Origin: PALSA-612 sp963773055
GTDB taxonomy: Bacteria > Actinomycetota > Thermoleophilia > Gaiellales > Gaiellaceae
Assembly (NCBI GenBank): GCA_963773055.1
Contig: CAVYZL010000006.1
Location: 248,001 to 312,000, forward strand
Length of the DNA stretch: 64,000 nucleotides
Direction: 5' to 3'
Shown in pieces: positions 1-9,100 of this stretch; positions within the stretch are counted from its first letter, which is position 1, and each line of letters starts with the position of its first letter. A program made the translations under genes and the position numbers. The notes below the pieces were generated by a model. The model did not search any database. It saw only the letters and a program-made list of their open reading frames with translations, and was not told the DNA's origin.

Positions 1-78
1 ATCTTCGTCGGCTCGAAGGCGCCGTGGTACGAGATCACGGACGACCTGCCGCAGTTCGACCAGTACGCGCACGAATAG
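1..78 (+). CDS. GFA family protein, C-terminal end (partial)
   Basis: The window opens inside this gene; only the last 25 codons before TAG are present. The visible peptide contains SKAPWYEITDDLPQFD, which resembles the closing segment of GFA-family proteins (glutathione-dependent formaldehyde-activating enzyme-like, zinc-binding). The zinc-binding cysteines would lie upstream of the window, so activity cannot be judged. Assignment rests on this short tail only. Confidence 0.55.
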   Translation: MFVGSKAPWYEITDDLPQFDQYAHE

Positions 79-161
79 ACACGGTCCCGGTGCGCTGCTT
101 GCAATCTTTGCAACGATTTGGAAGAGTTAGGCGCAGGCAGCGCCGAAGGCAAAAGGGGGGC

Positions 162-432
162 TTGTTGAGCTTCTGGAACCAGGACCATTGGCTCGTCGCA
201 CCGGGCAAAGAGATCAGCGTCGAGTACCAGGTCACCACCAATGACTACTTCGGCGCGCAGGTCGCGATGCCCGTTCCCTACCTCGCCGCGAACGAGTGGC
301 TCGAGGTGACCGGGCACGGCGTCTTCTACAACTTCTCGAACCACACGTTCCGGCCGTGGGCGACCTTCAAGAACAAGGGCACGGAGACGGCGTCGTTCCA
401 GCTGCGAGGCGGAGGGCTCACCAAGTCGGCAG
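162..432 (+). pseudogene. Unrecognised protein-like segment, possibly a gene fragment
   Basis: From a TTG pair near 162-165, just after a run of G that could act as a ribosome binding site, the plus strand reads as protein-like sequence (SFWNQDHWLVAPGKE, then AANEWLEVTGHGVFYNF) to about position 420. After that the composition becomes arginine-rich and looks untranslated. I do not recognise the family. It could be a small intact gene, a fragment, or a gene cut by a frameshift near 430, where a separate small gene begins in another frame. Confidence 0.35.
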
Positions 433-672
433 ATGGAGATCACGGTCGTAACCGACGAATCGGGCGAGGTCGTCGCTGCGGTCGTGCACGCCTTGCAAGC
501 GCCTTCGCCCGACGACCCGAACGCCATGCGCATCAAGCCGTCCCCGACCCAGTCGGCGACGACGGTCGAAGCGCCGGCCGAGCTTGCTCACCGAAGGCCC
601 GACGGCGAGTTCTTGGGCATCCTGCAGCGCGACTACACCGTCAAGGACGGGTCGCTCGTCAAGAAGCAGTAG
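433..672 (+). CDS. Small hypothetical protein (79 aa)
   Basis: Begins at ATG with GGAGGG about 17 nt upstream and ends in TAG. The N-terminus (MEITVVTDESGEVVAAV) looks like a short beta-hairpin followed by a helix. It resembles small actinobacterial hypotheticals that start with a similar ITVVTD segment; this is from memory and no function is known. No signal peptide, membrane segment or metal motif is visible. The next gene starts 90 nt downstream on the same strand. Confidence 0.55.
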   Translation: MEITVVTDESGEVVAAVVHALQAPSPDDPNAMRIKPSPTQSATTVEAPAELAHRRPDGEFLGILQRDYTVKDGSLVKKQ

Positions 673-761
673 TCGTTCGCCGGCAGCTCTGACCCTCGCC
701 GGGCTGTAGCATCGAAAGACCTCGCTCGACGTCGCGAATTGCGCCGCCGGCGGGGTTCTTC

Positions 762-3700
762 ATGGCTGAGCTGCCGACTGGAACAGTCACCTTCCTGTTC
801 ACGGACATCGAGGGCTCGACGACGCGCCTGAAGGAGCTCGGCGCGGAGCGCTATTCGGAGGTGCTCGGGCGCCACCACGAGCTGCTCCGCGCGGCATTTG
901 CGGCCAACGGCGGGGTCGAGGTCGAGAACCTCGGCGACGGTCTCTTCGCAGCGTTCGAGGGCGCGGGCGAGGCAGTCCGGGCGGCGGCAGACGCGCAACG
1001 GGCGCTGGCCGCGGAGCCCTGGCCGACGCGCAGGCCGATCGGCGTTCGCATGGGCCTGCACACGGGCGACGCGCTCGTCCGCGGCGGGACGTACGTCGGC
1101 TACGCCGTCCACCACGCGGCGCGGATCGGCGAGATGGGCCACGGCGGGCAGACGCTCCTCTCAGAGGCGACGGCCGGGCTCGTCCAGCACGATCTCCCCG
1201 ACGAGTCGAGGATCCGCTCGCTCGGCGAGGTCGGGATTCTGGACGCCGACCGTCCGCAACGCCTGTACCAGCTGGAGATCGACGGGATGCGGACCGAGTT
1301 CCCGCCGCTCCGCGCGTGGCAGCTCGTGCTCTCGCCGACGCGCGAGCGCATCGTCGAGCGCATGGACGAGCTCGCGACGCTCGTCGAGCTCGTGGACTAC
1401 GCGTACGGAGGAGCCGGCCGGTTCGGCGTCATCGTCGGCGACGCGGGGATCGGGAAGACGACGCTCGTCAGCGAAGTGCGCCTCGCGGCCGAGGTGCGCG
1501 GGATGGACGTGCTGCAGGCGCGCGGTGGTGAGCTCGAGCACGACTTCTCGTACGGGATCGTCCGCCAGCTGTTCGAGTCCCGTCTCTCGTCGCCCGAACA
1601 GCGAAGCCAGGTTCTTGTCGGCTCGGCCGCGATCGCCAAGCAGCTCTTCGAGGAGGGCGCATCGCAGTCGGAGGGCTTCGGGCCGGTGGACACGTCGTTT
1701 GCCCTCCTCCACGGGCTCTACTGGCTGACGGCGAACCTCGCCGGCCAGCGCCCGGTGCTGATCCTGATCGACGACCTGCACTGGGCGGACGAGCCGTCGC
1801 TGCGCTGGCTCGCCTATCTCGTTCGCCGTCTGGAGGGGCTGCCCGTGCTCGTCGTCGTCGCATCTCGTTCGCCGGAGCAAGGCTTCGAGAAGGTGCTGCT
1901 CGGCGAGCTCGTCGCCGACCCGGCCGCGCGGCTCGTCCTCCCCAAGGCGCTGAGCCACGACGCCGTCGAGGCGCTGGTACGGAGCGTCCTCTCCGCCGAC
2001 GCCGACGAGGAGTTCTCGCGGGCGTGCTTCGAGGCGACAGGCGGCAACCCGCTGCTCCTCAGCGCGCTCCTCGATGCGCTCGCGAGCGAGCACGTGCCAC
2101 CGCGCGCCGAGTACGCGGATGCGGTGATGGAGATCGGGCCGCGCGCGGTCGCCCGCGCCGTCGAGCTGCGGATGGCGCGCCTGCCGACCGAGGCGGCGGC
2201 CCTCGCGCACGCGGTGGCCGTGCTCGGAGAAGACGCGGATCTCACGGTGGCCGCGGCGCTGGCCGATCTCGATCGCGAAGTCGCCTCGCACGCGGCGACG
2301 GCGCTCTCGAAGGCGACGATCCTCCGTTTCGAGACGAAGCTCGGCTTTGTCCATCCGGTCGTCCGCGCGGCGATCTACGCGCAGCTCACTCCACCGGAGC
2401 TGGAGCGTGCGCACCTCTCGGCGGCGCGGGTGCTCTTCGACCACCATGCGCCCGCTGAGCGGATCGCCGCGCAGCTCTTGCTCGCGCCTGCCTCGGGCGA
2501 CGAGTTCGCGATCGACGCGCTCGCGGACGCGGCCGACGCGTCGCTTCGTCGTGGCGACCCGCGCGGCGCCGCGCGCTACCTCCACCGGGCGCTCGAAGAG
2601 AAGCCCGACGACCGCACCGTCGCGTGTGAGCTCTACCTCCGCCTCGGCCGCGCCGAGCGGCTGCTCTCGAGCCCCGGCGCGGCGGAGCCGCTCGAGCGGG
2701 CGTTCGAGCTCGCCGAGAGCCCCGAGAAGAGGGCCGAGATCGCCCGCGAGCTGGGGACGGCGCTCTTCTACGGCCTGCGGGTCGAGGAGGCGGTCGGCGT
2801 CTTCCAGCAGACGATCGCCGAGCTCGGCGACGAGCACGTCGACGCGCGGCGGCTGCTCGAGGGGGCGCTGCTCAGCGTCACGAGCATCTTCCCGCCGCTC
2901 TACCCGATCGCGAAGACGCAGATGGAGCGGATCGAGGCGATCGGCCTGGAAGACGACGTCGGCTCGCGCGCGATCAACGCGATCCTCTCGTACGACGACG
3001 CCAGGAAGCTCGCCCCGTGTGAGCAGGCGATCGGGCGCGCCGAGAAGGCGCTCGCCGCCGGGCCGCTCTACTCCGAGGACAACGCCGCCTACATCTTCGC
3101 CGTCTACGCATACGCGCTCGCCGACCGGTTCGCCGACGCCGAGGCGGTCTGGCACCAGGCGTGGGTCGACGCTCAGGCGCGGGGCTCGATCTCGGGCTAC
3201 GCGCTCGTCTCGACCTTCCGCGCGTTCGTCGAGCTGCACACGGGCCGCCTCGACGAGGCGCTCACCGATTCGACAAACGGACTCCAGGCCTGCCAGGAGT
3301 ACGGCTTCGCCACCGGCATTCCCTACGCGGTGGCGCACATCATCGACGCCGCGCTCGAGCTCGGTGAGATCGAGGTCGCGCGCACGGCCGCCCAGCAGCT
3401 CGACGCGGTCGCGGATGGCAGCCATCTCGTGTGGGCGTACCTCGACTCCCGCGGCCGCATGCGGATCGCGACGGGACACGTGCGCGCAGGGCTCGACGAC
3501 GTGCTCGAGGCCGGGCGCCAGTACGCGGCGCTCGACGGCCGAAATCCGTCGCTGCTCGCCTGGCGCTCGACCGCCGCGCTCGCGCACCTCGCGCTCGGCG
3601 AGCACGAGGAGGCGCGCCGTCTCGCGACCGAGGAGGTCGAGCTCGCGCGGGAGTGGGGGCAGCCGCGCGGCCTCGGCCAGGCGCTCCGCGTGGCCGGCGT

Positions 3701-4216
3701 CGTCGATCCCGATCCGGAGGCCGGTCTCGCGCTGTTGCGCGAGGCGGTCGCCGTGCTCGAGGGATCGCCGGCCCGTCCCGCGCGGGCGAAGGCGCTGATC
3801 GAGCTCGGCGCGGCGCTGGGCAGGGCAGGTGACGGGGCAGGCGAGGGCAGGGGCAGGCGACGAGGCCGGCGCGAAGGAAGCCCTGCTCGCCGGGCTCGAG
3901 CTCGCGCGCAGGATCCGCGCGTCGCTCCTCGTCTCGCGTGCGGAGGCAGAGCTCGTGGCGCTCGGAGTCGAGGTGCCCGAGCGACCGACGACCGGTTGGG
4001 ACGCCCTGTCGGCGAGCGAGCGGCGCGTCGCCACGCCGCGTCGCCGAAGGCTTCACCGTCGACGAGATCGCGCAGTCGCTCTTCCTGACGCCGGCGACGG
4101 TCGAGGACTACCTCGCCCGCGCGCGCCGGACGCTCGGCGTCGAGACGAACGAGGAGCTTGCCCGCGCCGCGGCCACCGGCGATGCGTCGAGGACGGTCTC
4201 GCTCAGAGGCGCCTGA
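762..4216 (+). pseudogene. Cyclase-domain / AAA ATPase / LuxR-type regulator, two frameshifts
   Basis: The N-terminal ~185 residues form a class III nucleotidyl cyclase domain with TGTVTFLFTDIEGST and a second metal Asp in NLGDGLFAAFEG. An AAA/STAND-type ATPase follows, with a P-loop (GDAGIGKTT, about residue 226) and a Walker-B-like LILIDDLHWADE (about 333). Next comes a long TPR-like helical region. The reading frame is lost near 3,830 in a G-rich repeat and again near 4,030. In the third frame the protein ends with a LuxR helix-turn-helix (GFTVDEIAQSLFLTPATVEDY). Large regulators of this layout are common in Thermoleophilia. Because all domains read well once the frames are joined, the shifts may be sequencing errors. 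If they are real, the HTH is lost and the gene is dead. Confidence 0.82.
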
Positions 4217-4622
4217 AGAAGAACGCGATCCGGCGCCAGATGCTCATCGACTGCTCGTGCTTCGCGGACGGCGCGACGACCTTCGCCTCCACCTTGCGCG
4301 CGTCCGCGCGGAGCGTCTCCCCGACGCCGCCCTTGCTGTCGGGCTCGATGACGGCGCTCGTCGCCGGCTCGAGGTACTCGCCGAGCTCGGCGACCTGGTC
4401 CGGCGTCAGCGAGAGGCGCACCGATCCGTCCGTGATCTCGGCCACCTGCTCGGCCGGCACGTAGCGCGGCTTGCCCAGCGCGCTCGTCGCGATCGCGAGC
4501 CCATCGAAGATGTCCTCCGTATCGTCTCCGACGACCTCGTCGACGCCGCCGACGTGCGTGCCGTCGACCGCCAGCACCTTCCAGCCGGTCTCGATCATCA
4601 GCCAGGAGACCTGATCAGCCAT
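4203..4622 (-). CDS. DUF2171/PRC-barrel-like protein (139 aa)
   Basis: The N-terminal half (WKVLAVDGTHVGGVDEVVGD) has the Gly-rich beta pattern of PRC-barrel or DUF2171 proteins, in which a phrase about a property to be set and checked recurs in soil actinobacteria. The C-terminus is basic (RRIAFFFRRL) and may lie against the membrane, but no clear membrane helix is present. Its 3' end overlaps the tail of the convergent LuxR-type gene by 14 nt. The role is unknown; members are often linked to RNA metabolism or stress. Confidence 0.7.
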   Translation of the reverse strand: MADQVSWLMIETGWKVLAVDGTHVGGVDEVVGDDTEDIFDGLAIATSALGKPRYVPAEQVAEITDGSVRLSLTPDQVAELGEYLEPATSAVIEPDSKGGVGETLRADARKVEAKVVAPSAKHEQSMSIWRRIAFFFRRL

Positions 4623-4643
4623 CGCGGCCGACGATACTCGCGA

Positions 4644-5147
4644 TCAGGCAGCCGGTGGAACCGAGGCGGTGCTCATCGCCGCGCGCTTCAGCTTGGTCTC
4701 TTTGCGCGCCAGGCGTTCCGCCTCCTTGGCGAGCTCGCGTTCCCGCCGGTCGAGCTCCTCTTCGCGCCTTCGTAGGAGCTCGACCTGCGGGTCCACCGCC
4801 TCTTCGTACACGGGGAGACTGGCGCACGGATCAGCAACGGCCGTGTCCGTCTCCTCGCAGGGCAGTTCGGTCGGGAGACCCCGGCGAACGAGATGCACCT
4901 GCTCCAGCCTGGCCATCAGGCCGCTGCCGAAGCCGCCCTCCTTCTCGAGCAACCGTCCGCGCTGTGCTGCAAGCGCCTTCGCCAGCAGCGGGCGTGCGAG
5001 CAGCGCTCGCTCGAGCAGGATCTCGCCCAACGGCTGGCTCGTTTCCACCTGCGCGGCCAGCGCACCGTCGACGTCGTCGCTCGACACGAGCCCCTGCTCG
5101 ACGAGAACGACACCAAGCGGTCGATGGGTCTCTCGACCGTACTCCAT
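4644..5147 (-). CDS. GspE/MshE N-terminal-like domain protein with C-terminal coiled coil
   Basis: I chose the ATG at 5147 because GGAGGAGGGG sits 6-7 nt upstream; an in-frame start 24 nt earlier lacks a site. The first ~75 residues carry two helical repeats of the type LGVVLVEQGLVSSDDVDGAL and LGEILLERALLARPLL, as in the N-terminal domain of GspE/MshE ATPases, which bind partners or cyclic di-GMP. The last 60 residues are a charged coiled coil (EEELDRRERELAKEAERLA). No ATPase domain is attached, so it is more likely an adaptor than a secretion motor. It ends 21 nt before the DUF2171-like gene starts on the same strand. Confidence 0.62.
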   Translation of the reverse strand: MEYGRETHRPLGVVLVEQGLVSSDDVDGALAAQVETSQPLGEILLERALLARPLLAKALAAQRGRLLEKEGGFGSGLMARLEQVHLVRRGLPTELPCEETDTAVADPCASLPVYEEAVDPQVELLRRREEELDRRERELAKEAERLARKETKLKRAAMSTASVPPAA

Positions 5148-5258
5148 CTGCCCCTCCTCCAATTTGCCCACTCCCTCGCCTGGCCACGGCTGCAGTCCAA
5201 CCAGGCCATCTCAGGTTGGCGACCCCGGGCCGTTTGCGAAATCCCCCGTCTGAGCGAT

Positions 5259-5615
5259 TCAGGCGGCGCGGCGAGTGGGCTCGCGCACGCCTGGCGCCCG
5301 CGCGATGCCGAGCAGGTGCAGTGCGCCGAGGCGATCGTGCGCGCAGAGGAAGCGACGGTCGAACGTCATCAGCTCGAGCAGGTGCTCGAAGCGGTCCGGG
5401 ACGACGAGCGCGATCTTTCCTCCGTCCGGAATCAGCCGTCCGCGCGCCTCGAGCAGTGCGTTGAGGTCGGGCGTCGACACCTGCGCCGTCTCGCCGAGAT
5501 CGACGAGCAGGCGGGTCGCGCCGCTCTCGAGTGCGCGGTCGAGCTGGCCGTCCTCCGTTGCGTGGCTTCCTCCGACGAGCGCCACCACTACCGGTTCGTC
5601 GGTGTGTCGTTTCAT
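5259..5615 (-). CDS. STAS domain protein, anti-sigma-factor-antagonist-like
   Basis: 118 residues with the STAS fold pattern: a strand containing ATRLLVDLGETAQVSTPDLNA. The Ser/Thr of the VSTPDL segment sits where SpoIIAA-type proteins are phosphorylated by anti-sigma kinases. No anti-sigma kinase is adjacent, so the partner is unknown. The gene diverges from the LigD polymerase gene. Its ATG (5613-5615) overlaps an alternative ATG of that gene on the other strand, which argues for the later GTG start there. Confidence 0.72.
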   Translation of the reverse strand: MKRHTDEPVVVALVGGSHATEDGQLDRALESGATRLLVDLGETAQVSTPDLNALLEARGRLIPDGGKIALVVPDRFEHLLELMTFDRRFLCAHDRLGALHLLGIARAPGVREPTRRAA

Positions 5616-5650
5616 GGGTATCCACTACCCGCTGGGGCGAAAACAACACC

Positions 5651-5688
5651 GGACCGGTACAACCCGCGGCGTGGCGCAGCGGTCGGTC
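5651..5688. repeat. 38-bp dispersed repeat, copy 1
   Basis: Begins GGACCGGTACAACCCGC. It matches a second copy at 10445-10482 with 3 differences in 38 positions. It covers the GTG start of the LigD polymerase gene. The ends GGACCG and CGGTC are partly complementary, so a loose stem is possible. No function is known to me. Confidence 0.6.
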
Positions 5689-6573
5689 CGCCTCACGAGC
5701 CCGGAACGCGTCCTGTTCCCCGACGAGGGGATCACGAAGCAGGACCTGTTCGAGTACTACCGCGCGATCGCGCCGGTGCTCGTCCCGCACCTGCGCAACC
5801 GGCCATTCACGATGAAGCGCAGGCCCTACGGCGTGGCCGGCGAGGCGTACTTCCAGAAGCAGGCGCCGAAGGGGATGCCCTCCTGGATCCCCACGCGCAC
5901 GTTCACGACCCACCCGCGCGAGGGAGGCTCGCGGCTCGTCGACTTCCCGCTCGTCAACTCACCGGAGGCAGTGCTCTGGATGGTGCAGATGAACTGCATC
6001 GACATGAACGCCTGGTATTCGCGCGTCGACAAGCCTCACCGCCCGGACTTCGTCTTATTCGACCTCGACCCGCCAAGTCTCGATGAACCCCATGGCGGCT
6101 TTGCGCTCGCGATCCGCGTCGCGCACCTGATCCGCGAGGAGCTGGAGCGGCTCGAGCTCGAGTCCTACGTCAAGACGAGCGGCGCCGATGGGATCCACGT
6201 GCTCGTCCCGATCGCGCGCCGCGCGACCTACGACCAGACCTACGCGTTCGCCGAGCGCGTGGCGCGCGGCACTCGAGGAGCGACACCCGGGCTGGTCACG
6301 ACTGAATGGCTGAAGCGCAAGCGCGAGGGCGTGCTCGTCGACCACCGGCAGAACGCGCGGGGCAAGACGATCGCCTCGGTCTACTCGGTGCGGCCGAAGC
6401 CGGGCGCGCCGGTCTCGACGCCGCTTCGCTGGGACGAGCTGACGGAGGACCTGACGCCGCGCCGCTTCGGAATGCGCGAGGCACTCGAGCGGGTCGAGCA
6501 GCACGGCGATCTGTTCGAGTCCGTGCTCGCGGGCGGCCAGGCACTTGGACGCGCTTTGAAGCAGCTGGGCTAG
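5671..6573 (+). CDS. LigD polymerase domain (NHEJ primase-polymerase, stand-alone)
   Basis: A 300-aa archaeo-eukaryotic primase-type polymerase of the LigD PolDom family, which fills gaps with a preference for ribonucleotides during Ku-dependent end joining. The catalytic acidic pair is in VLFDLDPPS (about residue 130). The nucleotide-binding loop is KTSGADGIHV (about 167), followed by the conserved C-terminal DHRQNARGKTIASVYS segment. I start it at GTG 5671, giving MAQRSVRLTSPERVLFP as in relatives; an upstream ATG at 5614 would overlap the divergent STAS gene. No Ku or ligase domain lies in the window, so partners must be elsewhere. Confidence 0.9.
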   Translation: MAQRSVRLTSPERVLFPDEGITKQDLFEYYRAIAPVLVPHLRNRPFTMKRRPYGVAGEAYFQKQAPKGMPSWIPTRTFTTHPREGGSRLVDFPLVNSPEAVLWMVQMNCIDMNAWYSRVDKPHRPDFVLFDLDPPSLDEPHGGFALAIRVAHLIREELERLELESYVKTSGADGIHVLVPIARRATYDQTYAFAERVARGTRGATPGLVTTEWLKRKREGVLVDHRQNARGKTIASVYSVRPKPGAPVSTPLRWDELTEDLTPRRFGMREALERVEQHGDLFESVLAGGQALGRALKQLG

Positions 6574-6624
6574 CGGGCTTTCCTAGCCTCGGGCGCCCTT
6601 CGCCGACGATGGATAATCACCCGA

Positions 6625-7068
6625 ATGACCGGCGACGCCGCTGACCTAGCACTTCATCTCGAGAGCATTGTGGGCTCGCCAAGAGAGCGCGTGTTCGCGG
6701 CCTGCGTCGAGCCAGAGCAGCTTGCAGAGTGGTGGGGTCCCGCTGGCTTCACCGCCCGTGGCGTCGACCTCGACGTTCGCGCTGGAGGGCGATACCGCAT
6801 CACGATGCAGCCGCCGGACGGCGAGGCGTTCCATCTGTGTGGCGAGTATTCGGAGGTCGATCCGCCTCGGCGCCTTGTGTACACGTTCGTCTACGAAGAG
6901 CCGGCTCCCGACGATCAGGAGACCGTTGTGACGCTTTCGTTCCTGGAACATCCGGAGGGAACTAAGCTCGTTCTCGATCAGCGACCGTTCGCAACGCAGG
7001 CTCGTCAGTCCTTGCACGAGACCGGCTGGACGGAGACTCTCGACCGCCTCGCGCGGTTTCTGTCCTAG
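6625..7068 (+). CDS. SRPBCC/AHSA1 family protein
   Basis: 147 residues of the START/Bet v1-like superfamily with the typical opening IVGSPRERVFAACVEPEQLA, then EWWGPAGFT and a closing helix ETGWTETLDRLARFL. Members bind hydrophobic ligands or act like the C-terminal Aha1 domain; no substrate can be inferred here. The length is complete. It sits 51 nt after the LigD polymerase gene on the same strand but shows no clear functional link to it. Confidence 0.88.
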   Translation: MTGDAADLALHLESIVGSPRERVFAACVEPEQLAEWWGPAGFTARGVDLDVRAGGRYRITMQPPDGEAFHLCGEYSEVDPPRRLVYTFVYEEPAPDDQETVVTLSFLEHPEGTKLVLDQRPFATQARQSLHETGWTETLDRLARFLS

Positions 7069-7086
7069 TCATCTTGCGGCTGGCGC

Positions 7087-7341
7087 CTAAGAGAACGACC
7101 GCTCGGCGGGAGAGTTCGGGACCGTCGTCCGTTTCGGCCGGGCGTGCTGGATCGTCGCGTCGTTCGACGGATAGAACACGCTCTCGTGTCCGTCCTCCCA
7201 GCGGACGCGGTAGTGCTCGTGTCCCGCGTCACCGAGGACCTCCAGGACTTCACCTACTCGGCGATCCTCGCCGACCTTGTGGCCCGCGACGATCACCAGG
7301 TCACCCGTTCGGGCTTTTGGCGAATCTTGCTCTTGCGTCAT
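7087..7341 (-). CDS. DUF1918 domain protein (84 aa)
   Basis: I use the ATG at 7341 because AGGAGG lies 7 nt upstream. The protein has the DUF1918 pattern: GDLVIVAGHKVGEDRRVGEV followed by HYRVRWEDGHESVFYPSND, an SH3-like small beta barrel. The family is widespread in Actinomycetota, often near stress genes; its function is not established. It is convergent with the SRPBCC gene, 18 nt apart. Confidence 0.85.
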   Translation of the reverse strand: MTQEQDSPKARTGDLVIVAGHKVGEDRRVGEVLEVLGDAGHEHYRVRWEDGHESVFYPSNDATIQHARPKRTTVPNSPAERSFS

Positions 7342-7489
7342 CACAGCCTCCTCTCGGCACGCTCCAGCTTTGCGAGGCGACAGGTTCGCTCCATCAGGGC
7401 TTTCCCTGAATCTCGAATGCGCGGCTGCACCGATGTCGACACCGCCCGCGGGCTGGATGATCGGTGTGCGGAACGACAGAGGAGGAGCA

Positions 7490-7834
7490 GTGGACCGTTT
7501 CGCCATCATCGCTCGGCTGCGACCTGACGCGGCCGCGCAGGCCGCCGAGCTCATCGCCTCGGGACCGCCGTTCGATCCACGGGTGGAAGGCTTCGAGCGG
7601 CATGGCATCTACCTGTCCGCGACTGAGGTCATCTTCGTCTTCGAGGGACCCGAGGTGGAAGGTCTCGTCGACGATCTGATCGGGAGCCCGTTCAACTGGG
7701 TGGTCGCGGACGCCGTCGATCGATGGCGGCCACTGATCGACGGACCGCCACGGATCGCCCGCGAGAAGTTCTTCTGGCAGCGTGACGAGGCCCCCGACGG
7801 ACGCCGAGGAGCCTATCCAGGCAGGGCCTCGTAA
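7490..7834 (+). CDS. Hypothetical protein (114 aa), possible ferredoxin-like fold
   Basis: GTG start chosen because GAGGAGG lies 5 nt upstream. The N-terminus (MDRFAIIARLRPDAAAQAAE) and the segment GIYLSATEVIFVFEG suggest an alternating beta-alpha fold like dimeric alpha-beta-barrel proteins, but I cannot name a family. It ends 18 nt before the universal stress protein gene and probably shares its transcript. Confidence 0.6.
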   Translation: MDRFAIIARLRPDAAAQAAELIASGPPFDPRVEGFERHGIYLSATEVIFVFEGPEVEGLVDDLIGSPFNWVVADAVDRWRPLIDGPPRIAREKFFWQRDEAPDGRRGAYPGRAS

Positions 7835-7852
7835 TGGCACAAAGGAGGCGTC

Positions 7853-8311
7853 ATGGCACTGATTGTTGTCGGCGTTGACGGATCGGAAGACGGCACGGTT
7901 GCCCTGCGCTTCGCAGCAGATGAAGCTGCACGGCGAAATGCGAAGCTACGAATCGTCTGCGCGTGGCACATTGCGCTGGCCGCCTATGACGGCGTCTGGG
8001 CACCAGCGGTCGACGTGAGCGCTGCCTTTGAGGAGCGCGCGAAAGAGGTTGCCGCCGCGGCTCTCACCGAGGCGAAACGTGTGCAACCGCGGATCGACTG
8101 CGAGGCCATGACGCCGCAAGGGCAGGCAGCAGACATGCTCGTTCGGGAGTCGGAAGGAGCTGACCTGCTCGTCGTCGGCTCTCGTGGGTTGGGTGGCTTC
8201 AGGAGCCTGTTGCTCGGGTCGGTCAGCCAGCAGGTCGCCCACTACGCAATCTGTCCCGTCGTCGTCGTGCCGCACCGCAAGCGATCCTTGCCAGATGGGG
8301 CCGATCGGTAG
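7853..8311 (+). CDS. Universal stress protein (UspA family)
   Basis: 152 residues with the UspA fold. The N-terminal strand is IVVGVDGSEDGTVALRFA. The ATP-binding signature GSRGLGGFRSLLLGSVS (G-2x-G-9x-G-S) lies at about residues 118-134, followed by the closing strand CPVVVVPH. The intact signature predicts an ATP-binding member. AAAGGAGG precedes the ATG by 6 nt. Right after its stop, a tRNA-like scrap and a helicase scrap begin. Confidence 0.9.
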   Translation: MALIVVGVDGSEDGTVALRFAADEAARRNAKLRIVCAWHIALAAYDGVWAPAVDVSAAFEERAKEVAAAALTEAKRVQPRIDCEAMTPQGQAADMLVRESEGADLLVVGSRGLGGFRSLLLGSVSQQVAHYAICPVVVVPHRKRSLPDGADR

Positions 8312-8323
8312 GTGCAGACATCC

Positions 8324-8356
8324 GTGGAGCGCGTCGGGATCGAACCGGCGACCTCC
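8324..8356 (-). other. tRNA 3'-end fragment (T-arm and acceptor strand)
   Basis: Read on the minus strand, this 33-nt stretch matches the variable loop, T-arm (with TTCGATC) and acceptor strand of the tRNA-Ala-like repeats at 53226 and 63684 with about two changes. It stops where the anticodon arm should begin. It is not a functional tRNA and may be an old attachment-site remnant. Confidence 0.45.
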
Positions 8357-8419
8357 AAGCTGCTGACGGAGCGGCTGCCGGACGTGCGCGTCGGCACGGT
8401 CGACAAGTTTCAGGGGCAC
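8357..8419 (+). pseudogene. Helicase motif scrap (21 codons)
   Basis: Immediately after the tRNA fragment the plus strand reads KLLTERLPDV then RVGTVDKFQG, the motif-V-like region of superfamily-1 DNA/RNA helicases. The same phrase, frameshifted, occurs near 15,950-16,020. Only this stretch is present, so it is a remnant. Confidence 0.5.
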
Positions 8420-8498
8420 GCCAGCTCCGGGTCTGCAGAGCGAGTGCGAGGGGCGGCGCCGGCGCGCCACCCCTCGCGGAGTGAGCCTGACCGCTACG

Positions 8499-9026
8499 TC
8501 AGGGCGCTGGGTATCCGGGGTACTGGTAACCGCCCGACCCGGATGAGCCGGACGATCCGGACGAGTTCGTGCCCTTCCCGAGCCGGACGACGTGCCAGGT
8601 GAACGACTGGCCGCCGAACGCATCGTGGAAGTTGTCTCCCGTCACCTTCCCTGGGCGGTCGATCGTGAAGGTGTAGAGCCGCTTCCCGTTGTACGTGACC
8701 TGCATCGCCCCGCCGGGGCGCTTCGCGAGTCCGAGCTTGCCAGGAAGCGCCTTGCCCTTCGGCGCTCCGTGGCTGATCAGCGGCTGCCAGAACTTCACGC
8801 ACTCGCCGACGCAGAGCACCATCTTCCCGCGCTCCTGGTCGTTCCGGTAGAGCGCCCGACCGTTCGCGTCGACGAGCACCTTCCCGGCTGCACCGATCTT
8901 CTTGACGGAGACGGTGGCGCCGCTGGATCCACCCATTCCACCACCCGCCGCTGCGATCGCGAGGGCGACGCTGACGGCGAGGGCGAGAACGGCGGCGATT
9001 CCGATGATGAGCAATCGCCGTTTCAT
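8499..9026 (-). CDS. Secreted protein of the COG4315 Yx(FWY)xxD repeat type
   Basis: 175 residues. Starts at ATG 9026 after a GGGGGG-type site. MKRRLLIIGIAAVLALAVSV is an export signal or N-terminal anchor. The body has two secreted repeats (DANGRALYRNDQE and NGKRLYTFTIDRP) with GECVKFWQPL between them, as in putative extracytoplasmic lipoprotein-like proteins of COG4315. There is no lipobox cysteine. The C-terminus is Ser/Gly-rich. The function is unknown; such genes often sit beside ECF sigma factors, and here one diverges 75 nt away. Confidence 0.84.
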   Translation of the reverse strand: MKRRLLIIGIAAVLALAVSVALAIAAAGGGMGGSSGATVSVKKIGAAGKVLVDANGRALYRNDQERGKMVLCVGECVKFWQPLISHGAPKGKALPGKLGLAKRPGGAMQVTYNGKRLYTFTIDRPGKVTGDNFHDAFGGQSFTWHVVRLGKGTNSSGSSGSSGSGGYQYPGYPAP

Positions 9027-9100
9027 GGTGATCCCCCCTTCTGTGGTTAGAGTGCCTTCACCTATGTCCGACGCCACCGGGCGTCGATTCCTTCCCGGCG

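Noticed and set aside
1161..4034. Long open frame (957 codons) opposite the cyclase/ATPase/LuxR gene
   Set aside because: Antisense frame kept open by high GC codon bias; the plus strand carries the recognisable domains.
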